Shown one piece after another: positions 45,641 to 57,200 of a stretch of DNA of 64,000 nt. The position numbers and the translations under genes are program-made. A model generated the notes under the pieces. The model did not search any database and was not told the DNA's origin. It was given only the letters and a program-made list of their open reading frames with translations. The stretch covers positions 174,025,163 to 174,089,162 of the forward strand of contig CM077647.1 of assembly GCA_039707465.1 (NCBI GenBank), in the 5' to 3' direction. This DNA is from Rhabdophis nuchalis (taxonomy: Eukaryota; Chordata; Lepidosauria; Squamata; Natricidae). Position 1 is the first letter of the stretch. Each line of letters starts with the position of its first letter.

Positions 45641-48447
45641 CCTCGCAAGACCCAGGCGGAGACCTGGGACAGGACAGGGTCGGCCTTCGTCCGGGCGGCG
45701 ACGTCCGAGGACGTCAAGGGCAGGCCTGAGTCCGCCACCGACAAAACGGACAGGGCCGGTACCGGCTCATCGCCCGTCTTGGGGAGGGGGCACCGGCTCA
45801 GGGCATCAGCATGCCCCAGCTGTTTGCCCGGACGGTAGTACAGCGTATAACTATACGCTGCTAGGAACTCCGTCCATCTGGTCATCCTGGGAGAAAGGAT
45901 GGGGGGTGTCGGACGGTCACCGGCCAAAAGCCCAAGGAGAGGCTTGTGGTCCGTGAAAACAGCAAAAGTCCGACCATACAGGTATGGGTGGAACTTTTTG
46001 ATGCCGGACACCATAGCCAGAGCCTCCTTGTCAATCTGGCTATAGTTTCTCTCAGTGGGAGACATTGTCCGGGACCAAAAAGCAATGGGGGCTTCTGAGC
46101 CATCTGGGAAGGAATGGCTCAGGACGGCCCCCAGGCCGAAAGGGGAGGCATCGCACGCTAACGTCAAGGGCAGCCTGTCATCATATTGCACAAGGACTGC
46201 CTCTGACGTCAGAGTGGCTTTGACAGCCGCGAACGCATGCGCCTCGCGGCTGCCCCAGCGCCAGGCCGCCGATCGATCGAGCAATCGATGAAGCGGCTCG
46301 GCTAACGTTGCCTTGTGGGGAAGAAAAGGCGCGTAAAAATTCAAGAGGCCGAGGAACGCCTGCAGCTCCGTCTTGGAGGCAGGCGTAGGGGCATTCCTAA
46401 TGGCCTCGACCTTCTTGGGGGTGGGGTGTATGCCCCGGGCATCTATCAAGAAGCCCAGGAACTCCACCTCCGGCGCGGCAAAAACGCATTTGCTGCGCTT
46501 CAACTTTAATCCCGCGCCCCTGAAAACGCTGAGAACCTTCCTCAGTACTTTGGCGAGTTCTGAGATGCTGGAAGCAGCTATCAGAACGTCGTCAAAATAC
46601 GGGACCACGCCTGGGAGCCCATGGAGCAAACGTTCCATGAGGCTCTGGAAGATTCCCGGGGCGACGGACACACCGAATTGGAGTCTGCGACAACGGAAAG
46701 CCCCCCGGTGGGTGACGATGGTCTGCGCCTCCGCAGCCGCCTCGTCCACCGGGAGCTGTTGATAGGCCTGGGCCATATCCAGTTTCGCAAATATGCGGCC
46801 CTGCCCCAGGGAATGGAGCAGGTCTTGCACCACAGGGACTGGATATGGGTTCGCCTGGAGCCCACGGTTGATGGTCGACTTATAGTCGGCGCAGATCCGC
46901 ACCGACCCGTCGGGCTTGATGGGGACCACTATGGGGGTCTCCCATTTTGCCTGGTCAACGGGCTCGAGCACGCCCTGCGCCACCAGCCGGTCAAGTTCGG
47001 CATCAACCTTGGGCTTCAAGGCGAGCGGCAGCCTGCGGGCCTTGAGCCTAATGGGTGCAACCTGGGGGTCAAGATTTAAGGAGACAGGGGTGCCTACGTA
47101 CGAGCCAAGCCGACCGTCAAACACGTCGGCGAACTCCTCCAAAACTCCTGAGATGGGAGAGGAGGCGGGAATAGCATGAACCCCCTGCACTGACAGGCCA
47201 AGGGCGGGAAACCAATCCAGGCCGATGATGGCCGCCAGGGGGTCAGAAACCACCAGAATAGGCAAGGGCCCCTTGAAACCCCCGTACTCCACCCCCAGGG
47301 AAATCTGGCCCAGGGTGGGGATAGATGATCCCTGATAGTCCCTCAGAACAGTGAGTGGGGGGGACAATTCATCTAAGGAAAAGCCGGGGCGCAGCTTGGC
47401 CAACTGTGCCCGGGAAATGATGGACCGAGACGAGCCAGAGTCCACCTCCATGCGGACCCCCACCCCCTCCAGCTTCACAACTGTCCTGAGCCGCGTACGG
47501 TCGGGCCGGGCTTCCAGCGGAGAGTTGTCGTCGGTCAAGGCAAAACAGCCGGACGGCTGCGGCTGCTGGCGTCTGCCCCGGCGGCGTTGGGTGGGCGGGT
47601 TGGCCGCTGGTCTTCTACGGTCCTCTCCGGAGCGGCGTTGGGGCTCGGGGGAGGGTTGGTCTTCCGCGGGCGCGGCGGCGCGGCAAGCAGCGGCCAGGTG
47701 CCCCTTTCGGCCACAGCGGCGGCAGATGGCCTCCTTGAACGGGCAATCGGCTCGAGGGTGCTTACCCCGGCAGCCCAGACATCGGTAGGCAGCCGGCATG
47801 GGCGGCTTGCGGCCGGTGGGCCTAATATAGGCGACCTGGTCGTCCTCGTCAGGGTCCTCGTCAGGATCCTCGTCCTCCTCTACCAGGCACGCGCGTGCGG
47901 CCGGGTGGCGGTCAGAGTCTCTGTCCAGGGCCGAGGACTCGGACATCTCGAATGCCCGAGCCTCGTCTACAGCCTGTTCCAAGGTTAGCTCAGCTCGGGC
48001 CAGCAGGCGCCTTCTGAGGCGGACTTCTCTGAGGCCCCAGATGAATTGTTCCAGCAGGGACTCGGCCAAGAAATCCGCGGCGAAGACGCACGGAATAGCG
48101 GCCATGCGGAGTGCCTTCAGGAATTCGGCCACCGACTGGTCAGGCTTCTGGAGGCACTTCCTGAAAGCGAAGCGGTGGGTCATTTTAGACGGCACCGGGG
48201 CGTAGTGGGCCCTGAGTCGTTCGATTAACGTGTCCCACGGCACGTCATATACTTCGGCCGGCGCGGCCACAGTGCGAGCTGTGGCGAACAACTCCGTGCC
48301 GCCGCAGCCGAGGAAATGGCCCAATTTTCGCGCCGGGGGCAGCGCCCCGTAGTCATTTGCCAGCACGAAGCATTCGAATCGTGCCATAAAGGACACCCAG
48401 GACTCCTTCGCCGAGTCGAACGGAGCGAAGGGAGGAACGGAACCCAT
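45478..48447 (-). CDS. Gypsy 1 gag-pol: gag, protease, reverse transcriptase, RNase H
   Basis: A 989-residue frame starting MGSVPPFAPF. A gag region is followed by an acidic stretch and zinc-knuckle cysteines, including CRRCGRKGHLAAAC (about 240-255), an aspartic protease motif EVDSGSS (about 335), and reverse transcriptase blocks LQFGVSVAPGIF and FDDVLIA (about 610-635). RNase H (about 730-850) has ACDASPFGLGAV, DKEAL and TDHKPL. Gag and pol are fused in one frame. It ends prematurely after the RNase H connection because of a frameshift in a run of nine C at about 45526-45534; Gypsy 2 has eight C there and reads through. Confidence 0.9.
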   Translation of the reverse strand: MGSVPPFAPFDSAKESWVSFMARFECFVLANDYGALPPARKLGHFLGCGGTELFATARTVAAPAEVYDVPWDTLIERLRAHYAPVPSKMTHRFAFRKCLQKPDQSVAEFLKALRMAAIPCVFAADFLAESLLEQFIWGLREVRLRRRLLARAELTLEQAVDEARAFEMSESSALDRDSDRHPAARACLVEEDEDPDEDPDEDDQVAYIRPTGRKPPMPAAYRCLGCRGKHPRADCPFKEAICRRCGRKGHLAAACRAAAPAEDQPSPEPQRRSGEDRRRPAANPPTQRRRGRRQQPQPSGCFALTDDNSPLEARPDRTRLRTVVKLEGVGVRMEVDSGSSRSIISRAQLAKLRPGFSLDELSPPLTVLRDYQGSSIPTLGQISLGVEYGGFKGPLPILVVSDPLAAIIGLDWFPALGLSVQGVHAIPASSPISGVLEEFADVFDGRLGSYVGTPVSLNLDPQVAPIRLKARRLPLALKPKVDAELDRLVAQGVLEPVDQAKWETPIVVPIKPDGSVRICADYKSTINRGLQANPYPVPVVQDLLHSLGQGRIFAKLDMAQAYQQLPVDEAAAEAQTIVTHRGAFRCRRLQFGVSVAPGIFQSLMERLLHGLPGVVPYFDDVLIAASSISELAKVLRKVLSVFRGAGLKLKRSKCVFAAPEVEFLGFLIDARGIHPTPKKVEAIRNAPTPASKTELQAFLGLLNFYAPFLPHKATLAEPLHRLLDRSAAWRWGSREAHAFAAVKATLTSEAVLVQYDDRLPLTLACDASPFGLGAVLSHSFPDGSEAPIAFWSRTMSPTERNYSQIDKEALAMVSGIKKFHPYLYGRTFAVFTDHKPLLGLLAGDRPTPPILSPRMTRWTEFLAAYSYTLYYRPGKQLGHADALSRCPLPKTGDEPVPALSVLSVADSGLPLTSSDVAARTKADPVLSQVSAWVLRGWPRGGVAEDFRPYQARQTELSLHSGCLCWGDRVIVPPPSVTGCSGRSTPTTPA

Positions 48448-48553
48448 AGCGATCGTACCGCAAAAGAAAAAAATATGTAATAAAAAATTTCGTGAGGAAA
48501 ATTCCCTTCCCTCAGCAAGTCGAGCTCTGCCTGGCCCCAGCCCTCGTCGCCAG

Positions 48554-48892
48554 TGTTAGATTCTCTGCACGGTGGAGAATGGAGGGAGTCCGAGCCAGGT
48601 TTACTCAAAACAACAGCCTTTATTAGCTAGGCAAGCTTACAATGAAAGATAAGTTCGGTGAAAGAAATAGGCGGTAGACCAGGGGCTCCCGCGCTTTGAC
48701 AGCTCTTTATATTTGGAGCTGTCAAAGGGGAAGCCAATCAGGCTGCAGCAAGGGCCAGGCGCGCCGCAGCCAATCAGGCGCGTCTGTCAGTTGGCTGCCT
48801 TGCTACTGTCTGTTGCCAAGGCTCCTAGAGGCAGCTTGGAAGATCTGCGGCCGGTCGTATCTCGAGACCGGTCGCAGGTCGAGGATATAACA
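48554..48892 (-). repeat. Gypsy 1 5' LTR
   Basis: Identical to the 3' LTR except for one base. TATAAA is the complement of 48706-48711. This copy would drive transcription on the minus strand. Confidence 0.92.
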
Positions 48893-48897
48893 CAAAC

Positions 48898-49485
48898 GTA
48901 TACACATCATAAACAAACACAAATCATCTTCATAAATATGTGAGTGTGGAAACAAAAGCCATAACCAAATAAAAATAAAACAAGGGAGAGGGGAAAAAAG
49001 AGAGGGAGGTATAAAGTTATACTATTTCCTAAGCTAGCATTGTTATAATAAATATATATTAATTCTACTTTTTTTCTTTTCACTGTGTTTCAATCATTTT
49101 ATCACTTTCAGATAAGAATCAAAGGATTTTCAAGTAATAAAGTGGCTGCATTTATTGTTACAAACTGCTAAAATTTTAGTTGATTGGGATGTTCATTTTT
49201 TTCATACTTCTCCTACAAAATGTTATGGATTTAATGAAACAATACAAACAAAAGTTAGTAAACATTGTTGTTGTTTGACCATAGGGTTATATATTCCACT
49301 CAGCATTTGAGTTCTCTGAGGCAGTTTTAGTTACTTTTGATTTTAAATTATTTTCAAATCCTTTTAAGTACATTGGAATACCCATAACAGCTAAGACTCT
49401 TCCTTTCTCATCTCAACACCATTAATAAACAGCATAATAAAATATGTGACTCTGGCCCAGACAGATCCAGTAGACCACCTGATAG
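48898..49485. other. Intergenic stretch, no recognised element
   Basis: AT-rich sequence between Gypsy 1 and an old L2-like fragment. Nothing was recognised. Confidence 0.45.
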
Positions 49486-49489
49486 TTTT

Positions 49490-50090
49490 GCATGCTTAGA
49501 GCCTTCTGGAAGAACAGATGGTATTCATGGCCAGAAGAGCCATTGCACATTTTCAGTAATGTACCATTTGTGCTCATTCCCGAACTGAGAAACTCTGCTC
49601 ACTGTCAGTCATGCCCTAATGAGCCCCTGTCTGAACTACTGCAGTATGTTCCACAAGGACCTGGCTTTGAAGATTTTTGGAAGCTTCAGCTTATGTATAA
49701 TGCAGTGGTATGTGTAGCTAGGTGCACCCCTGGAATGGCACTCATTAGACCTCTGCTCTGTCACCTGCGTTGGTTGCCCATATGCTTCTTGAACTTATTC
49801 AAGATCAAGTTTTAACCTTTAAAGATCTTCATGACATCGCCCTGGGTTATTTAAGCAACAGCCTCCATCCAATCACATCTGCTTGCTCCTTCATATCTGG
49901 AATAACAGATAAGTTATCAGTTCCATCTGCTAGGGAGCTACATTTGGTGCTGCGGCAGCCATCTTATGAACTTTCCCCCACCAAAGTGAAGCTAGCTCTA
50001 TCCTTGTTGATTTTCCAGAAGTCCTTCAAAACTAGGCCCCAAGGTACCAGTGTGGTACTGAGGTGGTTCCATTGTTCTTGACATCCTGAC
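49490..50090 (+). mobile_element. Old degenerate L2-like LINE fragment
   Basis: Two overlapping frames keep the order of the L2 RT tail: WKLQLMYNAVVCVARCTP, then CHLRWLPI, then TFKDLHDIALGYLSNSL. A frameshift separates them near 49800. It is much more diverged than the other L2-like copies. Confidence 0.6.
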
Positions 50091-50171
50091 TTTACTATGC
50101 TCACTTAGCCTTTAAACATGATTTTCTATTTTTTTTCTGAATAATTATAATGTTTTAACTTTTTATTATTA

Positions 50172-50840
50172 TTATGGGGGATTATGATGGCTCAGTGGTT
50201 AAAGATGCTCAGCTCTCCAGCTGACAGCCCGGGGTTGAGGCCTGATCACCACACAATGGGGTGAGCTCCAGTCCTTGCCCCACCTCCTGCCCACCTAGCA
50301 TTTCAAAAGCATGCAAATGTGAGTAGATTAATCAGTACCACTGTGGTGGACAGGTAACAGGGTTCCATGCACATTTGATGCAGGGGTGGGCTGTTGTGGG
50401 TTTGCAGGGGTTCAGGACAACCTCTAGCTAAGATTCTGTGCAGTTCGGAGAACCCCCATATCCCACTCCTGGTTGGCCCCACTCGCCCCTCCCCTCCCAG
50501 GAGTTCCCACGTGGCCCGTTTTGGTTGCAGGTAAGCGCAAGGCATGTGTGGAGGCTTGAGGAGGGGAACAATGGGCCTACCAGATGTGTGGGCCTGTTTC
50601 TGGCCTCCAGAGGGCCTCCAGAGCCTGGGAAGGCCATTTGTGTCCTCCTGGAGGCTCAAGAAAAGCCTCTGGAGCCCTGGGAGGGCAAAAATGCCTTCCC
50701 TGCCATGGTGCAGGAGGCTGACTAGCCACACCCATCCAGAAACCAGGCAGAGAACCCCTTCCTTTGGTGTATAGCCATACAGTCCACATGACCATGGAAA
50801 ATGTCTTCAGCCAAAAAATTGAGATGAGCACTCTGCCCTA
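50172..50840 (+). mobile_element. Sauria-type SINE split by an hAT-like insertion
   Basis: The SINE head (GATGGCTCAGTGGTTAAAGA) and body run to about 50382. A GC-rich insertion starting CAGGGGTGGGCTG occupies about 50383-50761. The SINE body resumes with CTTTGGTGTATAGCCATAC. ATTTGATG and CTTTGGTG at the borders may be a worn 8-bp duplication. Confidence 0.55.
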
Positions 50841-50844
50841 GAGT

Positions 50845-51000
50845 GTGGCCTAGAGGTGGAGCTCTCACCTCCCATTCCGGAGGTTGTGAGTTCAATCCTA
50901 GGTATAGGCAGATGTTGGGTCTCCTGCTTGGGCAGGGGGTTGGACTAGATGACCTGCAAGGTCCCTTCCAACTCTGTTAATCTGTAAATCTGTAAACTTT
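50845..51000 (+). mobile_element. tRNA-derived SINE with CR1-like 3' tail
   Basis: A tRNA-like head with GAGTTCAATCCTAGG (about 50889) is joined to a CR1-like end (GGTTGGACTAGATGACC ... CCTTCCAACTCTGTTAATC). This is the usual layout of a SINE mobilised by a LINE. No gene lies between here and the V2R-E stop. Confidence 0.55.
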
Positions 51001-51225
51001 AACTTTGCCTTTTATTATATGCCACTCAAAGTCACCATTTTGTGAGATGAGTACCTATATAAATATGATGAGTAAATTTGATACATTTATTCATCAGATC
51101 ATGTCTGTACTATCCTATACATTAGGAAACATAATTTGTTGTGTAATCTTCAAAGTTTGATTAAACTAAAATAATTCTGCATCTATTACTTGGATACTTA
51201 TATTCTTCATTTAAACCTGGCAATG

Positions 51226-54200
51226 TTATTGGTGAATGATATTTACATGAGTCAATTTCTTTTTATTAATTAATTGTTCTCTGTTGTTCAATTCTGGCCT
51301 CAACACAATGATGAAGCACTTTGGGAAGAAGATACACCCCAATAAGGCAGCACTGGAGGACAAGATGGAGAAGATCTCCACAGCCACCATGGCTTTCCCT
51401 CTAGTGCTCTGATAGGTTGCCACAAAGGACACCCACACGCTGCAAAAAGCCAACATACTGAAAGTAATAAATTTGGCTTCATTAAAGCTGTCAGGTAAAT
51501 TACGGGCAAGGAATGCCACAACAAAGCTGGCAGTAGCCAAGAAGCCCAGGTAGCCCAGGACACAATAAAACATGACAATGAAACCTTCATTGCATTGCAA
51601 AATAATGTTTTCCATAATGGAATGCATGTCTAACTCAGGGAATGGAGGAAACTTTGCCAACCATGCAGTACAGATGTTGGCTTGGAAAAGAGAGCAGGAA
51701 AGAACAATAAAAAGGGCCAAACTTTTTCCTACCCATTTCCTCATCTTGGAGCCTGGCTTAGTAGCCATGAAAGCCATAACCACAGTGAGGGTTTTGGCTA
51801 AAATACAAGAAACAGCCACTGAAAAGACAATGACAAAAGTTGGTTGCCGAAGACAACAGGTGACTTTCCCTGGTTGACCAAGAAATAACAAGGAAGAAAG
51901 AAAGCAGAGCAGAAGTGCCACGAGGAGAACATAAGTGAGGTCTCGATTGTTGGCTTTAACTATGGGAGTATCTTTGTACTTCATAAAAGTTCCAAGAATC
52001 CAGGCCGTTATCGCAGCAAAAGCAACAGCAACTGAGGCCAAAGAAATCCCTAAAGTTTCTTCAAAGGAGAGGAAACTCATTGTTTTGTTCAGGCATTGAT
52101 CTTGCTCCTTGCTTGGATACTGATTTTCAGGACATTTGAAACAATCTTCCACCTCTAGAGTAAAAGTTAAAAAAAAAGTCAGATTTCTTGATTATTATTT
52201 GTCAGAGTTTGTTGCATAAATTCAAATCCAGAAGCACACACAGACAACTGATGCAGCAAGATTCATTAGCTTCTTTATATACATAAGAATAGAAGAATAA
52301 ATGTACAATACCAACAGATGGTTCTTCCAAGTAAATACAAGACAGGAGAGTTATAGGCGTTTGCAGTTAGTTTAATTTCAGCAGACAAGCCCAGACAGAC
52401 TTCTAGTTTATTTCTAAGAGCAGGGTGACCCCTCCCCATGCTCCCCCACCGCGTATGCATGCATGATCCCCCTTGCCCAATTTTGCTCCCAGAAAGCCTC
52501 CCTGCAGCCTTCTGGGAGCAAAAACTGGCTTGGGGGGGGACATGCCACACCCCTGCATGCCCCATTTTGGGCCTAGTAGGAACCTCTTAGGAGCAAAAAC
52601 AGGCCATGGGGGAGCACCGCAGCCCCCCACATGATCCCCTCACCCAATGCACATATGTGCATGCCCCCCACATGCACACACAATCCCCCACATGTGCCCA
52701 CCCCCATACATGCACATCAGAGATCCAAAAATCATGTGCAGTGGAGCTGAGCTGGGGCAACAGCTTGCATGCCTGCAGAGAGGACTCTGCACGCCACCTA
52801 TGGCACCTGTGCCATAGGTTTGCCATCACAGCTCTAGTTTCTCTAGGAACACTTATATTCACCTACATGTATGTTATTTGAATTAAACCAACAAAGAGCT
52901 ATTCCTATGACATTTTTTTTAAAGAACATGAAAACATACCCGAGCTTCACCGTGGGAAAGATCCCTCTTAGCCATAGTCTAGATCAGTGGGTCTCAATCT
53001 TTTTGTTATGTTCTCTGAGGTTGTTGAGAACAGAGGGAGTCCAGCCAGGTTTGCTCAATTAACAGCCTTTTATTGTAGGCAAACAGAATAACTATCAACT
53101 AATTACAAGCTCAGAAAATGGGCGGTAGACAGGGGCTCCCACGTTTGACAGCTCTTTATATATGGAGCTGTCAAACGGGGAGCCAATCAGGCTGCGGCAA
53201 GAGCCGGCTTTCTGCCAGGCGCGCCTCAGCCAATCAGGCGCGTCTGTCGGTTAGCCGGCCTGCTACAGCCTGTCTCCATGGCTTCCCAAAGGCAGCCTGG
53301 AAGACCTGCGGCCGGTCGTAACTCGAGACCGGTCGCAGGTCGAGGATACAACACCCCTTTCCCCCCTCGGTCTGCGCATGCTCGAAGAACTGTCAGTCCC
53401 GATGAGTGAGCATGCGTAGTCTGCCAAGTAGGCGGGGCGGCGTCGGGACCGCCCAGACCGCCTCAGTTGCTGCTGAGGATCCGACGAGGTAGGTTGCCCC
53501 TGTGGGAGCTCCTCCCTTCGGGGAGTGGAGCTCCAGGTGGTGATGTCATCGGGGCCTACATGCAGAGGCGGAGCCTTCTGGACTGGTAAGTCGGGGCGAG
53601 GGGGCGCGGCGACCGGAGCATAGGTTGGTGGATGCCGGTTGGTTGCGGCGTTGCAGGGCGGGTCCTTAGGCACAAGGGCCCGCGCATTCCCAGCGGCTTG
53701 AGCCAGGTGTTGCAGCGTTTGCCGGAAGGCGGCGTCCAGTTCAGGGGGGCCTGAGAAGGCGAAGGCCCGGAGCGGGGTTTCGGAATACTCGTTGACGGGC
53801 CCGACCGGGGCAACAGGGCAGGGCGGATCCGGCGCCGGGGCCGCTGGTGTTGGCAGGCGGCGCCTCAGCTGATCCAAGTGGCGCCGCCACTCGGATCCGT
53901 CCGGGAGGTTGACCCTAAAAGAGCAGGGACCCGTTAGCTCGGTGATAGTGGCCGGAACCCATTTAGGGTCTCCGGCGTAGTTACGGGCGTACACAGGGTC
54001 CCCGGGTTGGAATAGGCGGGAAGGTGGGGCCCCCAGGTTGCAAGGCTGCATGTCGTTGTACGCCGGGTGCAGCCTGTACAAGGTGGTCCGCAGGCGGCGA
54101 CCCATCAAGAGCTCGGCGGGGCTTTTCCAGGTGGCTGGGCAAGGGGTGGAATGCTGACCCAACAGGTAAGCAGCCACCCTTGCAGGCCAGTCCCCCTTGG

Positions 54201-57200
54201 TCATCCTTCCCAAGGCCTCCTTGGCCGAGCGGACGGCCCCTTCCGCCCGACCATTGGAGGCCGGATGATAAGGGGCCACTGGCGCGTGGCGGATCCCCTG
54301 CGAGGCCAGGAACTCCTGGAAGGTGGCAGATTGGAACTGGGGCCCGTTGTCGGACACCATGATGTCCGGCAACCCATGCGTCGCGAAGAGGCGGCGCAAG
54401 GCCCTGACCGTACTCTCGGCTGTTGTGGAAGCCATCAAGATGACCTCCACCCAGCGGGAGTAGGCGTCCACGACCACCAGGAACGTCTGGCCTCGGAAGG
54501 GGCCGGCGAAGTCTATGTGGAGCCTGGACCAAGGGCTCCAGGGCAAGTCCCACTCCCTGGGCGGGGCGACCGGAGGGGCGGGGCGGGTGGACTGGCAAGG
54601 GACACAACCCCCGACCCAGCCACCTCCGCATCCACGCCTGGCCACCACACATAGCTGCGGGCGAGCGCCTTCATCCGAGCTATGCCGGGGTGGTCGGCGT
54701 GGAGCGTCCGGAGCACCTGGTGATGGAGAGGGGGGGGAACGATGACCCGATCCCCCCAGCACAAGCAGCCGCTGTGGAGCGAGAGCTCCAGCTGGCGTGT
54801 CTTGTACGGCCGAAACTCTTCGGCCAAGCTGCCCTGAGGCCACCCTCGCAGGACCCAGGTGGAGACCTGGGACAGGACAGGGTCGGCCCTCGTCCGGGCA
54901 GCGACATCCGAGGATGTCAAAGGCAGGCCGGAGTCTGCCACGGACAAGACGGACAGTGCCGGCACCGGCTCCTCGTCCGCCTTGGGGAGGGGGCACCTGC
55001 TCAGGGCATCGGCTTGCCCGAGCTGCTTGCCAGGGCGGTAGTACAGCGTATAATTATACGCCGCCAGGAACTCCGTCCATCTGGTCATCCTGGGAGAGAG
55101 GATGGGGGGGTCAGACGGTCACCGGCCAACAGCCCAAGGAGAGGCTTGTGGTCTGTGAAGACAGCAAAAGTCTGACCGTACAGGTATTGGTGAAACTTTT
55201 TGATGCCGGACACCATAGCCAGAGCCTCCTTGTCAATCTGGCTATAGTTTCTCAATTAACAGCCTTTTATTGTAGGCAAACAGAATAACTATCAACTAAT
55301 TACAAGCTCAGAAAATGGGCGGTAGACAAGGGCTCCCGCGTTTGACAGCTCTTTATATATGGAGCTGTCAAACGGGGAGCCAATCAGGCTGCGGCAAGAG
55401 CCGGCTTCCCGCCAGGCGCGCCTCAGCCAATCAGGCGCGTCTGTCGGTTAGCCGGCCTGCTACAGCCTGTCTCCATGGCTTCCCAGAGGCAGCCTGGAAG
55501 ACCTGCGGCCGGTCGTAACTTGAGACCGGTCGCAGGTGGAGGATACAACACTTTTCTTCACTGTGGACTTCCTTTCGTGCCATGGCCCACCAGGACTTAA
55601 CTTCACTTAAATCATAACATTTCTTCAGGCCTTCGTGGACCCTTTGGGATGACATTGTGACCCCCCCCACGAGTTCACAGAAGAGTTGGTATTCAGCAGG
55701 TTCTAACCAGTTCTAGAGAACTGGTAGCAGAAATTCAGAGAACCAGTAAATACCACCTCTGACTGGCCCCACCCTATCTATTTTCTGCTTCCCAAGGCCC
55801 AGCTAATCAGGAGGAAATGGGGATTTTGCAGTAACCTTCCCCTGCCATGCCCACCAAGCCATGCCCACCAAGCCACGCCCACAGAATCGGTAGTAGAAAA
55901 ATTTGAATCCCACCACTATACAATACAATACAATACAATACAATACAATACAATACAATACAATACAATACAATACAATACAATACAATACAATACAATA
56001 CAATACAATACAATACAATACAATACAATAGCAGAGTTGGAAGGGACCTTGTAGGTCTTCTAGTCCAACCCCCTGCATTGGCAGGAACCTTATACCATTT
56101 CAGACAAATGGCTATCTAACATCTTTTTAAAGACTTCCAGGGTTGGGGCATTCACAACTTCTGGAGGCAAGCTGTTCCAGAGGTTAATTGTTCTAACTGT
56201 CAGGAAACTTCTCCTTAGTTCTAAGTTGCTTCTCTCCTTGATTAGTTTCCACCCGTTGCTTCTTGTCCTGCCCCCAGGTGCCTTGGAGAATAGTTTGGCT
56301 CCCTCTTCTTTGTGGCAACCCCTGAGATATCGTAACACTGCTATCATGTCTCCCCTGGTCCTTCCCTTCATCAAACTAGACATACCCAGCTCCTGCAACC
56401 GTTCTTCATATGTTTTAGTCTCCAGTCCCCTAATCATCTTGGTTGCTCTTCTCTGCACTCTTTCCAGAGTCTCCACGTCTTTTCTACATTGTGGCGACCA
56501 AAACTGTATGCAGTATTCCAAGTGTTGCCTTACCAAGGCACCATACAGTGGCATTAACACTTCACTTCACCACTGGTCCACAGACTATAGGTTGAGAACC
56601 ACTGGTTTCGCTAAATGCCCAGCATGATGATTTATTAATTCTGATCCACATATCTGTTTTGAAACCCAGTCAACTGACCCATGTTGTCTGAAATCTTTCC
56701 TTCTGGACATGGGACACAGTCATAGCAGCAGAATTTCCCCCCTTCCATTCTTCTCTTCCAATATCCTGGGTGACAATACTCATTACAAAGAGAAATGGGG
56801 ACAGCCTGCAAATAACATGAACATTGTTTAATAAGAAGAGGAAAGACTTTGATTCTTTTATTCAACTTTATGTAAAGTAAACTACACATCCCTTTAAAAA
56901 GGGACATGGCTACATGAAATCATTTTTTTCTGATTGCTCATAAATTTTTAAAGAAGCTCTTGTTAAATATACACAAATTCTACATGTACAGTTTTATACA
57001 ATATACAATAGCACAGTTGGAAGGGATCTTGGAGGTCTTCTAGTCCAACCCCCTGCCTAGGCAGGAAGCCCTATACCATTTCAGACAAATGGCTATCCAA
57101 CATCTTCTTAAAGACTTGCAGTGTTGGGGCATTCACAACTTCTGGAGGCAAGCTGCTCCACTGACTAATTGTTCTGTCAGGAAATTTCTCCTCAGTTCTA

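Larger units (their letters stand above)
43809..48892 (-). mobile_element. Ty3/Gypsy LTR retrotransposon 1, nearly complete and young
   Basis: Two 339-bp LTRs (43809-44147 and 48554-48892) begin TG and end CA. They differ at one site (T at 44015, C at 48760). CAAAC duplicates flank the element (43804-43808 and 48893-48897). On the minus strand the order is 5' LTR, likely primer-binding region (TGGCGACGAGGGCTGG, next to 48553), gag-pol, integrase, polypurine tract and 3' LTR. The coding part is intact except for one frameshift in a C run at about 45526-45534. The element is GC-rich, unlike the host DNA. Confidence 0.93.
53004..55550 (-). mobile_element. Ty3/Gypsy LTR retrotransposon 2, internally deleted
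   Basis: The 3' LTR is 53004-53353 (350 bp). The 5' LTR remnant is 55251-55550 and lacks about 50 bp of its inner edge. CTTTT duplicates flank it (52999-53003 and 55551-55555). Integrase and part of RNase H are left, while the primer-binding region, gag, protease and RT are gone. The deletion joins RNase H directly to the LTR at about 55250 with CTC shared by both sides. The two LTR copies differ at several positions, so it is older than Gypsy 1. It lies in V2R-E intron 5, in the sense of that gene. Confidence 0.9.
52985..56604. mobile_element. hAT-like element expanded by nested Gypsy, MITE and CR1 insertions
   Basis: The inverted ends CAGTGGGTCTCAATCT (52985) and AGGTTGAGAACCACTG (56604) match the CAGTGGTTCTCAACCT hAT terminus. 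Between them lie Gypsy 2, an hAT-like short element, a CAATA microsatellite and a CR1-like piece. Only short parts of the original element remain (52985-53003, 55556-55675, 56573-56604). Confidence 0.55.

Noticed and set aside
45059..45838. Plus-strand frames across Gypsy 1 (also 46373-47988) and Gypsy 2
   Set aside because: Antisense shadows in GC-rich pol sequence. The minus-strand frames carry the protease, RT, RNase H and integrase motifs.
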